Shown one piece after another: positions 1-6,273 of a stretch of 19,664 bases of DNA. The stretch lies in assembly GCA_934621385.1 (NCBI GenBank), contig CAKTUI010000043.1, positions 1 through 19,664 of the forward strand, in the 5' to 3' direction. This stretch comes from an uncultured Kiritimatiellota bacterium (GTDB lineage Bacteria; Verrucomicrobiota; Kiritimatiellia; RFP12; UBA1067). A model generated the notes under the pieces. It was not told the DNA's origin and did no database searches. It was given only the letters and a program-made list of their open reading frames with translations. How positions within the stretch are numbered: position 1 is the first letter of the stretch; the number at the start of each line of letters is the position of its first letter. The position numbers and the translations under genes are program-made.

Positions 1-5
1 GCGTA

Positions 6-70
6 TTTGGCAAACGGGCAACCCGTCAACTCAGGTCTTCTCAAAGTTGGGTGTCGTTTATTATGGCAAA
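6..70 (+). repeat. Upstream pair of TTTGRCAAA-type elements
   Basis: TTTGGCAAA (6-14) and a one-mismatch copy TATGGCAAA (62-70) lie 56 bp apart, each followed by C. The core is a small inverted repeat (TTTG-N-CAAA). The same element in the same orientation occurs twice more at 1621-1629 and 1668-1676, on the other side of the protease gene. I see no -10 box at the right distance, so these are probably not simple -35 hexamers. They could be regulator binding sites or relics of a repeated spacer unit. Confidence 0.4.
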
Positions 71-101
71 CTGCGCGGAAAACGCGAAGCGCCCGGCCCG
101 G

Positions 102-131
102 TTTACAAACCCGGCCTGAAATTGCTATACT
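102..131 (+). promoter_or_regulatory. Probable sigma70 promoter of the IdeS-like protease gene
   Basis: A -35 box TTTACA (102-107) and a -10 box TATACT (126-131) are separated by 18 bp. The predicted start lies about 100 nt upstream of the ATG at 238. The -35 box sits in a near-perfect inverted repeat (10-bp arms with one mismatch around a 2-nt loop, about 96-117), which could act as an operator or as the terminator of a gene to the left. Confidence 0.55.
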
Positions 132-172
132 GTGTGCCGTCTGCGGAAAAGCGTCCGTCGAAGTGGGCCGTG

Positions 173-188
173 GGGCAACCTGTTGCCC
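173..188 (+). other. Hairpin in the 5' leader of the protease gene
   Basis: GGGCAAC (173-179) pairs perfectly with GTTGCCC (182-188) around a 2-nt loop, or as a 6-bp stem with a 4-nt loop. It lies in the untranslated leader between the promoter and the ATG at 238. There is no T-tract after it, so it is not a standard terminator. It may affect mRNA stability. Confidence 0.4.
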
Positions 189-237
189 GTGGGCTTTTCA
201 GGCGGGCGATGGACAAAGCGAGAAAGTGAGGACGACG

Positions 238-1353
238 ATGCAACGCGAAAGACTCAAGACCGGGACGGTGCGCGGCGGACGGCTTCTGATGCTGGCGACG
301 GTCTTGGCCTGCAACGGACCCCTGCAGTCCGAGACGGTGGAGTACTGGGCTTCCGGCGTCGACAAAACGACCGGCTGGCACAACACCTTCCAGTTCAGGA
401 ACGGCTGTTGGGCGGGATGCGCGACGGACATGATTGCGTGGTGGCAGGACCGCATCGCGGAACGCCACGACCTATCGGGCGTACGGCTCTGGGAGCGCGA
501 GGACCTCATTCGGGAGTTCGACACCAATTCCTTCTTCGGCGACGGCGGCGACTACGTGTGGCGCGCGATCGAATGGGTCATGACAAACACCTTCCAGACC
601 GTCGCGTTGCCGCGCCCCGGCACCTACCAGTACCTTCTCCCCCTGGGCGACGAAAACCGAACGATCCTCTACGTCAGCCCCTGTTACGACTCGAAGGTCG
701 GAAAGGTCGAGGCCGCCATCCTCGGCGGATTCACGAACCGCACGAGCATCGCCGCCATCAGCAGCCGGAACCACGCCTGGACGCTCTACGGCGTCGGCGT
801 CGATTCCGAAACGGGGAAGATCTCTCACATCTATGCGACAGACCCGACTCCAGACGACATCAAGAATCCCGAGCCTAAGCTGCATCGCTTCAAGGCCGTC
901 TATTCCCCCTACGGCGGCGGCTCGCTCTTCTTCGAGCGCGGCATCTACGACCCGGAGAACAACGCCTGGAACCAGCAACTCATCGAGCCGGAGGAGATCA
1001 CGTTCCTGAGCGCCGACGACCGGCATCTCGTCGATGCGGCGGGCAACCCGTCCTTCCCGCACCTCGCGTCCGGGACGATCCCGGGGCCGGAACACGCCGA
1101 AATCGGAGACGTGACGGTGACCGCCACGGCCGTGGAGATCGTCACCCGCACCCGGAGGGAGAACGGCTTCGTATACGAACTGATTTCGTCCACGGAAGTC
1201 GGCGCACCCGCCGCGAACTGGCAGACGCTTGACGTTGCGCCTGAAACGACGGCGGACGGGCGGGTCTCCTTCCGCCATGTGCGCGACGCAGCCGAACCGG
1301 CGCGGTTCTATCGACTGCGCGTCGCCTCCCCCCTCCCCGCATCCGTCGATTAG
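238..1353 (+). CDS. Secreted IdeS/Mac-like cysteine protease (peptidase C66-type)
   Basis: A 371-residue exported protein. I chose the ATG at 238 because GAGG lies 6 nt upstream and it gives a signal peptide (basic residues 3-15, hydrophobic core about 16-29); the open frame extends upstream to position 7 but without a signal peptide. The catalytic half matches the streptococcal IgG-cleaving enzyme IdeS/Mac from memory. A W..GV...GWHNTF block is followed by CWAGCATDMIAWW, with Cys57 spaced from the M-I-x-W-W block as in IdeS, then NHAWTLYGVGVD (His179) and YATDPT (Asp202). The second aspartate after it in IdeS is a Thr here. Residues about 245-371 form an extra C-terminal part, probably beta-rich, that IdeS lacks. 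The gene stands alone on the + strand with its own promoter. The family is known for immunoglobulin cleavage, but the substrate here is unknown and could be any secreted or host protein. Confidence 0.75.
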   Translation: MQRERLKTGTVRGGRLLMLATVLACNGPLQSETVEYWASGVDKTTGWHNTFQFRNGCWAGCATDMIAWWQDRIAERHDLSGVRLWEREDLIREFDTNSFFGDGGDYVWRAIEWVMTNTFQTVALPRPGTYQYLLPLGDENRTILYVSPCYDSKVGKVEAAILGGFTNRTSIAAISSRNHAWTLYGVGVDSETGKISHIYATDPTPDDIKNPEPKLHRFKAVYSPYGGGSLFFERGIYDPENNAWNQQLIEPEEITFLSADDRHLVDAAGNPSFPHLASGTIPGPEHAEIGDVTVTATAVEIVTRTRRENGFVYELISSTEVGAPAANWQTLDVAPETTADGRVSFRHVRDAAEPARFYRLRVASPLPASVD

Positions 1354-1361
1354 ACGGATGC
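1339..1361 (+). other. Stop-codon-spanning hairpin at the end of the protease gene
   Basis: GCATCCGTC (1339-1347) pairs perfectly with GACGGATGC (1353-1361) around a 5-nt loop that contains most of the TAG stop (1351-1353). No T-run follows, so it may be a 3' stability hairpin or a weak or Rho-assisted terminator. Confidence 0.45.
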
Positions 1362-1429
1362 CGACGGGGACGTGCGCCCTCGCCGGCAAGGCATTGGGCG
1401 TTGTTCAACCGTCCACTTCGGAAGCCGCG

Positions 1430-1460
1430 AAAAAAGGGTCGCGGCAAACTGCCGCGACCC
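1430..1460 (-). terminator. Strong intrinsic terminator, minus strand
   Basis: A perfect 11-bp stem (1436-1446 with 1450-1460, arms GGGTCGCGGCA/TGCCGCGACCC) around a 3-nt loop is followed, reading on the minus strand, by six T residues (1435-1430). It lies 25 nt downstream of the minus-strand stop codon at 1485-1487, so it looks like the native terminator of the pnp-like tail. It may now also stop leftward transcription from the dcw/tRNA unit. Confidence 0.8.
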
Positions 1461-1484
1461 CCTTCAACCGATTGCCGGGAAGGC

Positions 1485-1547
1485 TTACGCCTTCGCGTCG
1501 AGTTCGGCCATCGCCGCCTTGCGGCTCAGTTTCACGCGCCCGCGCTC
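1485..1547 (-). pseudogene. Detached 3' end of a pnp-like (S1-domain) gene
   Basis: On the minus strand, 20 codons plus TAA read ERGRVKLSRKAAMAELDAKA. This resembles the extreme C-terminus of polynucleotide phosphorylase, where the last S1 strand reads (D/E)xxGR(V/I)xLSxKA. Upstream of about 1550 the frame loses any such similarity. Only the tail plus its terminator (1430-1460) survives, so I call it a gene remnant left by recombination or deletion, or copied from an intact pnp elsewhere. The identification rests on a short match from memory. Another S1-domain protein would be the main alternative. Confidence 0.4.
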
Positions 1548-1620
1548 TCCAGATGGGTGGCATCGACCTACGCCCCAAGCCCCTCGGCAAGAAACATCAA
1601 CACCTTCAGAGTACACAGTA

Positions 1621-1676
1621 TTTGACAAACCGAAAACGGCCCGCTCACCTATCGGGTACACGTTCTATTTGACAAA
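1621..1676 (+). repeat. Downstream pair of TTTGACAAA elements
   Basis: Two identical TATTTGACAAAC-type copies have cores at 1621-1629 and 1668-1676, 47 bp apart, in the same orientation as the pair at 6-70. Each contains TTGACA, but no convincing -10 follows at 16-18 bp. Confidence 0.45.
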
Positions 1677-1793
1677 CTGGGATGAGTCAGCAAAAGCGGA
1701 AAGGACGATGACAGGAAAGAAGGATGGAAGGAAGGTGCCAGGGCACCCTATTGTCCTGATGCCCGATTTCCAGCCAAAGTAAGCCCGACTTGT

Positions 1794-1874
1794 CATTTAC
1801 CTTGTCCATTTCGGTAAAGGTAAATGCCTCCATGGGTCAGAAAGCCCCACAACTATAGGCATTTACTTTGTCCG
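1794..1874. repeat. Short AT-rich repeats (CATTTACCTT family)
   Basis: CATTTACCTT (1794-1803) is the exact inverse complement of AAGGTAAATG (1817-1826). The longer form CATTTACCTTGTCCA (1794-1808) recurs as CATTTACTTTGTCCG (1860-1874). No gene is visible here. This could be the end of a small decayed mobile element. Confidence 0.45.
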
Positions 1875-2396
1875 CCAACCTTTTGCCATCGCCATTTTGC
1901 CGCGCCGTCAGAACGCCTACGCGGTATGGCTTTCCCCCGCCTTTCTGTGCTCCGCCGTTCCCAAGAAAGGTTCCATTTCGCCGTTTTGCCACTAAACACA
2001 CGGAAACTGCCTTCGGCAGACACTGAAGGGCACGGAAGCTTTTCGACCTCCTCTCTGCGGCCTTTGCGTCCCTTGCAGCTAAAAACCACCCTCCCCTTTC
2101 TCGTGCAACCCGTGTTTAAAACCAACTAAGCGATAGAATGCCAATACTTTAGCGGATGAGCCTCGAAACCATAGAACCAAACACAGAAGCCAACATACCT
2201 CGTGCTCGCCAGCAACCATCAAAAACTGGATGGTCAGCAAAAGGAAATGAAATGTTCTGGTCTAATAGGTCCGACAGGAAGAAAGTTGAATATGGACATT
2301 GCTGCACGACAACACACAATATCACCTGGAACGGAGGTAGTAAGCCCATCAGCCTGAAAATAGGCTCAATTCATGGAAAATCGCTCAACGGGGAAA
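1875..2396. other. Gene-free spacer with dispersed repeat copy 1
   Basis: No convincing gene. The core at 1909-1965 matches 14340-14396 at 46 of 57 positions, and looser similarity continues to about 2110 (a C-rich stretch after AAAAACC). Many short words such as CACGGAA recur, typical of decayed dispersed repeats. From 2130 to 2396 I see only a weak 5-bp hairpin (2351-2366) and no terminator for the tRNA/dcw transcript. Confidence 0.5.
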
Positions 2397-2473
2397 TGGT
2401 GCGACTGACTGGGATCGAACCAGCAACCTTCGGCTTCGGAGGCCAACGCTCTATCCAATTGAGCTACAGTCGC
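2397..2473 (-). tRNA. tRNA-Arg (anticodon CCG)
   Basis: The reverse strand folds into a full cloverleaf. The acceptor is GCGACTG/CAGTCGC. The anticodon stem TTGGC/GCCGA encloses loop CTCCGAA, giving anticodon CCG, which reads CGG codons. The T-arm GCTGG/CCAGT encloses loop TTCGATC. The discriminator base is A (2400) and the 3' CCA is encoded (2399-2397). The 5' end (2473) lies 2 nt past the ftsI stop codon, so the tRNA must be released by RNase P from the dcw transcript unless it has a promoter inside ftsI. Confidence 0.93.
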
Positions 2474-2475
2474 AT

Positions 2476-4293
2476 CTATTGGTCGGATATTATACCATAT
2501 TTTTCGGCACGCTCGCTCATGATACGATCAAATTCATCATCATTCCCAAATTCCGAAAGTTCCTCCGGGCGATCGGGCTGAATCATCAGATAACGCAGGG
2601 CCGCTGTCGCCAACCGACGGAAAATCGGCCCCGCCGAATTGCCGCCCTGATGGAAACGCCGCCGTTCCTCAAAGTCAAGTGTCACCAAGACGACAAGGCG
2701 AGGTTCCGAAGCCGGCACGATGCCGCAGAAAGTTGCATAGAAGAGATGGTCCGAATAACGGCGGTTCACGACCTTCTGCGCTGTTCCCGTCTTGCCTGCG
2801 ACGGAATAGCCGCGAATGGCCGCACGACGGGCCGTCCCCTTCGGCGAGGCAACGCCAACCATGACATCCCGCATCTTCTGCGCCGTTTCCACGGAAATCG
2901 GACGCCCCAACGCCTCTGGCTCAATGTGCTGTAGTTCCACGTCGTTGGCCGAAACGACCTTTTGGACGATGTAAGGCCGCATACGCAGTCCATCGTTCGC
3001 AATCGCCTGGTAGGCCGATGCCAGCTGGAGGGCCGTCACAGCGATGCCCTGTCCGATTGGCGCACGCGACCATTTCACCCGATCCCACTTCTCGTAGTGC
3101 GGCAGGATGCCGCTTTCCTCGCCTGGCAACTCAATGCCTGTACGCGAACCGAACCCAAAGGCCCTCATGTACGACCACAGGCGCTTCGGCCCGAGGTCTG
3201 ACCCCAACTTGCCAATGACAATATTCGATGAATGGACAATCGCATCCCTGATGGTCATGCGTGGTTCCCACACATGACGTCCGTCACCCGGCAGGCGGTA
3301 GTAGCGGTCGTCATCACGGTTCGTGGAATAGGTCGAATCGGGGGTCACAAGTCCGGTATCAATCGCCGAAGCCGCCGTTATGACCTTCATGACGGATCCT
3401 GGTTCATAAGTGAAGTTGCAGACCCGATTGATTTTCGCCGCCTCGGGTGTCGAACCAAAGCGTACGGGATCGAAGTCGGGGCGGGATGCCAAGGCGAGAA
3501 TCGCCCCCGTTCGGGAATCCATCACAAGGCACCACCCAGCCGCCGCGCCGAACTCTTTCATTCCGTCGGCGAGCGCCGTTTCTGCCTCATATTGGATGTT
3601 ATGGTCAATCGTCAGGTAAACGTCCGCCCCAGGGACGGGAACGATGGACACCATGCGCTTATCGTACAGTTCGCGTCCAAGCGCATCCTTCATCCCCAGA
3701 ATTCGTCCCGGAACACCCGTCAGAACCTTATTGTAGCGAAGTTCAATTCCTGCCGATCCAACATCCTGCGCATTCACTGAACCTATCACATGGGAAAGAC
3801 TGCGACGATGCAAATACTGCCGCACTTGCCTGTTCTCAATCTTGACCCCCGAAACGAGCGAGGAATCCGAAAGAATCCGATAGGTCTCGGGTTCTGATGA
3901 TGTCGCCAAGTACTGGTTGCGCCAACCCGAATGCTTTCCGCTACGGGCCATATCCAGTACCTTCTGGTAGTCAATCTTCAAGGTGTTGGCAATCGTCTTC
4001 ACGATGGCCTCGGGTGGACGCCGCGGCTCACCCTTCCGCTTCACCACACGATTCGTCAGCGACACGGGATCAAGGCGATATTCCCAAACAGGAACGGACT
4101 TGGCAAGCGGACACTCCTTCCCGAAGGTGTCGTAAATTGTGCCGCGCCGCGCGGGAAGGCTCAAGTCTATCGTATAACTGATGTCATCGACATCCGGATT
4201 AACATGCGCACGAATCAGCTTCTGACTCGTGTAGATCCAAAACACACAAAGCAGACTAATCGGAAAGAAAAATCTGAAGTTCTCGCCGCGCAT
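2476..4293 (-). CDS. ftsI: Septal peptidoglycan transpeptidase (class B penicillin-binding protein, FtsI/PBP3)
   Basis: A 605-residue protein that cross-links peptidoglycan at the division septum. It has a short cytoplasmic start, one membrane anchor (about residues 8-22) and a PBP dimerisation region (about 40-215, with the typical ARRGTIYD block). The transpeptidase domain carries all three penicillin-binding motifs: SVMK with the acylated Ser300, SSN at 355-357, and KTG at 501-503. The tail after about 570 is acidic and polar. It is fourth in the mraZ-rsmH-ftsL-ftsI row, starting 9 nt after ftsL. The usual next genes (murE, murF, mraY) do not follow; a tRNA starts 2 nt after the TAG stop. 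SpoVD-like naming is possible, but the position after ftsL favours FtsI. Confidence 0.92.
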   Translation of the reverse strand: MRGENFRFFFPISLLCVFWIYTSQKLIRAHVNPDVDDISYTIDLSLPARRGTIYDTFGKECPLAKSVPVWEYRLDPVSLTNRVVKRKGEPRRPPEAIVKTIANTLKIDYQKVLDMARSGKHSGWRNQYLATSSEPETYRILSDSSLVSGVKIENRQVRQYLHRRSLSHVIGSVNAQDVGSAGIELRYNKVLTGVPGRILGMKDALGRELYDKRMVSIVPVPGADVYLTIDHNIQYEAETALADGMKEFGAAAGWCLVMDSRTGAILALASRPDFDPVRFGSTPEAAKINRVCNFTYEPGSVMKVITAASAIDTGLVTPDSTYSTNRDDDRYYRLPGDGRHVWEPRMTIRDAIVHSSNIVIGKLGSDLGPKRLWSYMRAFGFGSRTGIELPGEESGILPHYEKWDRVKWSRAPIGQGIAVTALQLASAYQAIANDGLRMRPYIVQKVVSANDVELQHIEPEALGRPISVETAQKMRDVMVGVASPKGTARRAAIRGYSVAGKTGTAQKVVNRRYSDHLFYATFCGIVPASEPRLVVLVTLDFEERRRFHQGGNSAGPIFRRLATAALRYLMIQPDRPEELSEFGNDDEFDRIMSERAEKYGIISDQ

Positions 4294-4302
4294 GAGCCAA
4301 CT

Positions 4303-4707
4303 TTAGCGCCGGCCTTTTCGGTACTGGGCAGTCATGCGCGTCTTGGCCCGCTGAGTCGCGCTGGCGACGGAGAGCTGGCCCGGTATCGGTCGCCCGTCCG
4401 CCCCCATGTGAATGACCTGGTCGGGACGAGGCATCCGCATGGAAAGAAGATGCCGACGAAGCGTCCATTCAAGATTCTTCGTCGTCAGCATACCCTCCCA
4501 CCGTGCGCTCTCACGCACGTATTCGTCATCCAATCGCTTCAGCTGACGCTCTTTTTCGCCAATCGACTTCAGCAGATGATCGCAACTCGATGAAGCCAGC
4601 AAGTTCACAATCACCATGACGAAAAGCATCATGATAACTGCCCCGACATACATCGAATGCGAGGCGATGACGGACATTTTCTTCGATCTTTTCCGATTCC
4701 TCTTCAT
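4303..4707 (-). CDS. ftsL: FtsL-like cell-division protein
   Basis: A 134-residue bitopic protein with a very basic cytoplasmic start (MKRNRKRSKK), one transmembrane helix at about residues 18-38 and a charged, heptad-like helix at about 40-75. This is the size and layout of FtsL/DivIC, which scaffold FtsI and FtsW at the septum. Sequence conservation in this family is poor. The call rests on topology and on its place between rsmH (4-nt gap) and ftsI (9-nt gap), where ftsL sits in most dcw clusters. The C-terminal 40 residues are basic and look disordered, longer than in E. coli FtsL. Confidence 0.75.
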   Translation of the reverse strand: MKRNRKRSKKMSVIASHSMYVGAVIMMLFVMVIVNLLASSSCDHLLKSIGEKERQLKRLDDEYVRESARWEGMLTTKNLEWTLRRHLLSMRMPRPDQVIHMGADGRPIPGQLSVASATQRAKTRMTAQYRKGRR

Positions 4708-4711
4708 TTCT

Positions 4712-5617
4712 TCACTCCTTTTCTACAACACGGAGTTTCGCACTCCTCGCCCGTGGATTCAAATCCAATTCCCGTTCACTGGCCACGACAGGTTTTTTCG
4801 TCACGGCGCGGACCTTGGGCAAGTCCCCCTGCCACGCCGCGCCACCTTGCTGCAGCGAAATGGTACGCCCGACATGATTTGAGAAGAACTGCTTGACCAC
4901 CCGATCTGTCGTGCTTTCAAATGTGATGACGGCAAAGCGACCGCCGCCCTTCAACAGTTCCAAGCCGTCCGATAGAGCCCGACGCAATTCATCGACCTCA
5001 GCGTTCGTCTCCATACGAAGCGCCTGAAAGACACGCGTCGCCGGATGGTGTGCCCCCCGCCGACCAACAAGCCGCTCGATGAAGTCCGCCAATTCCATCG
5101 TCCGGCGGAACTGAACGCCCTGCTCACGCGCCCGTACGATTGCCCGCGCAATTCGCCGCGCCTGAGGCTCTTCGCCCCACAGGCGAAAGATTTCCGCAAG
5201 ACGGTCTTCGCTCTCGCCATTCACCAAATCCGCCGCACTGATGCCGCCCGAACGATCCATCCGCATATCCAAGGGACCATCTCGAAGGAAACTAAACCCA
5301 CGCGCCGCCTCATCCAGTTGCGGGCTCGACACGCCAAGGTCCAAGAGTATTCCTTCGACTTCAAACCACCCCTGCGCCCGTGCAATCTGACTGAGGTCAC
5401 CATGGCAGCCACGCGCCACCGTCAGACCCTCCACATGTAGGGCCGCGACTTCGGCGATGGCCTGCTCGTCGCGGTCGATTCCCAAAACGACCCCGCCTCT
5501 CCGGATGATTTCACGGGAATGCCCAGCCCGCCCCAGCGTCCCGTCGATGTACCGTCCGCCCACCCTGACATTGAGCAGGTTGATCGTCTCATCCAGCAAT
5601 ACCGGAATGTGTGGCAT
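4712..5617 (-). CDS. rsmH: 16S rRNA (cytosine1402-N4)-methyltransferase RsmH (MraW)
   Basis: A 301-residue SAM-dependent enzyme that methylates N4 of C1402 in the 16S rRNA P-site. Visible family signatures are the N-terminal HIPVLLDE block, the SAM loop DGTLGRAGHS, GIDRDEQAI, GILLDLGVSSPQLD, GFSFLRDGPLDMRMD, the HPATRVFQALRMETNAE block that contacts the substrate, and the C-terminal NPRARSAKLR. The length is normal for the family (about 300-315). It starts 3 nt after the mraZ stop and ends 4 nt before ftsL, so it is translated as part of the dcw operon. Confidence 0.95.
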   Translation of the reverse strand: MPHIPVLLDETINLLNVRVGGRYIDGTLGRAGHSREIIRRGGVVLGIDRDEQAIAEVAALHVEGLTVARGCHGDLSQIARAQGWFEVEGILLDLGVSSPQLDEAARGFSFLRDGPLDMRMDRSGGISAADLVNGESEDRLAEIFRLWGEEPQARRIARAIVRAREQGVQFRRTMELADFIERLVGRRGAHHPATRVFQALRMETNAEVDELRRALSDGLELLKGGGRFAVITFESTTDRVVKQFFSNHVGRTISLQQGGAAWQGDLPKVRAVTKKPVVASERELDLNPRARSAKLRVVEKE

Positions 5618-5620
5618 ATC

Positions 5621-6106
5621 TCAGAATCCTGCCGTCGTAAGCGCGGCTGCAAGGCCGGCCTGGTCAACAGTCTCCGCCGCGCCAAGCGCAGCCGGATCCC
5701 ACAACTTGATCATCCGAACCGAACCCACCATTGCGACCGTCGTCGTCAAGTTCGCAAACCGAAGGAGCTTGTCGCAAACGCGGATTCGGCCCTGGACGTC
5801 AAGCATGAGTTGCTCAGAGTTCGCGCCGATGGTCTGAAGCGCCGCGTTCAGCGCCGGATCAAAAAGCGCCTTTTCGCGGAGTTTCTCAAGCCGTGCCTCC
5901 ATCTCCGCCTTGGGGACGAGATTCAGGCAGGGCTTCTGGGCATCGGGCATCACATACACATAGTCGGGATTCCCCATCACCGCCCGCCATTCGCTCGGAA
6001 TGGTGAAGCGCTTCTTGGGATCCAACGCATGGTCGACGCGCCCAACAAGCACGCCTGACATAGCGGTCGTCGACTCCGCGACACTCTGTTTGCCCACCTT
6101 TGACAT
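5621..6106 (-). CDS. mraZ: MraZ, transcriptional regulator of the dcw cluster
   Basis: An AbrB-like double-repeat protein. MraZ rings bind direct repeats in the mraZ promoter and repress the division operon. Both signature repeats are visible: DHALDPKKRFTIPSEWR near the N-terminus and DVQGRIRV followed by LLRFANL...VGSVRMIKLW. From the ATG at 6106 it has 161 residues. An in-frame ATG at 6061 (MSGVLVGRVDH) would give 146 residues, closer to the usual 143-152, and would align with the start of E. coli MraZ. The -10 box ends only 11 nt before the 6106 ATG, so that start would be nearly leaderless, whereas the 6061 start would have a leader of about 50 nt. I cannot decide between them. First gene of the operon. 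Confidence 0.93.
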   Translation of the reverse strand: MSKVGKQSVAESTTAMSGVLVGRVDHALDPKKRFTIPSEWRAVMGNPDYVYVMPDAQKPCLNLVPKAEMEARLEKLREKALFDPALNAALQTIGANSEQLMLDVQGRIRVCDKLLRFANLTTTVAMVGSVRMIKLWDPAALGAAETVDQAGLAAALTTAGF

Positions 6107-6146
6107 CTTTTGACACTATTATACACAATCTGACACAAGAGCGCAA
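6101..6146 (-). promoter_or_regulatory. mraZ promoter with four 10-bp-spaced operator boxes
   Basis: Reading on the minus strand, -35 TTGCGC (6146-6141) and perfect -10 TATAAT (6123-6118) are 17 bp apart. On the + strand, TGACA(T/C)-type boxes start at exactly 6101, 6111, 6121 (ATACAC) and 6131; on the minus strand these read GTGTCA, GTGTAT, GTGTCA, ATGTCA. They cover the -10, the probable start point and the first ATG. Known MraZ operators are 3-4 short direct repeats one helical turn apart, so this is very likely the autoregulatory MraZ site, with a box sequence different from the E. coli TGGG type. Confidence 0.7.
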
Positions 6147-6261
6147 TAGGGAATCACTTTCAGATTGAATCTCACCCAAAATGGCCCAATAACAGACGAA
6201 TCCAGAGCGACAATAATTGCCGGACACCTCGAAACGGCGCACACCTTCCGTCCGTTTTTGG

Positions 6262-6273
6262 TATACTACCCCC
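6262..6273 (+). promoter_or_regulatory. -10 box of a probably leaderless regulator promoter
   Basis: TATACT (6262-6267) ends 6 nt before the ATG at 6274, so transcription would begin at or next to the start codon. There is no Shine-Dalgarno sequence upstream, only a CCCCC run. The -35 region (about 6239-6245) is weak, which suggests an activator or low basal expression. Confidence 0.5.

Noticed and set aside
472..1389. 305-codon minus-strand open frame opposite the protease gene
   Set aside because: The composition is that of a reverse-complement shadow (V/R/G-rich). The + strand gene has a signal peptide and IdeS-like catalytic motifs.
1501..1580. Transposase-like word VDATHLESAGA on the minus strand near 1540-1570
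   Set aside because: Only about 10 residues before a stop, with no flanking similarity or inverted repeats, so it is not enough to call an insertion-sequence remnant.
1708..1782. 24-residue + strand ORF with GGA 3 nt before the ATG
   Set aside because: Too short to support without homologues, and no promoter with a -10 box is visible. It could be a chance frame in decayed spacer DNA.
2156..2581. 141-codon + strand open frame spanning the tRNA
   Set aside because: Its middle part is the well-known spurious antisense translation of a tRNA-Arg (MVRLTGIEPATFGFGG). It then runs antisense into ftsI, and the first part resembles no protein.
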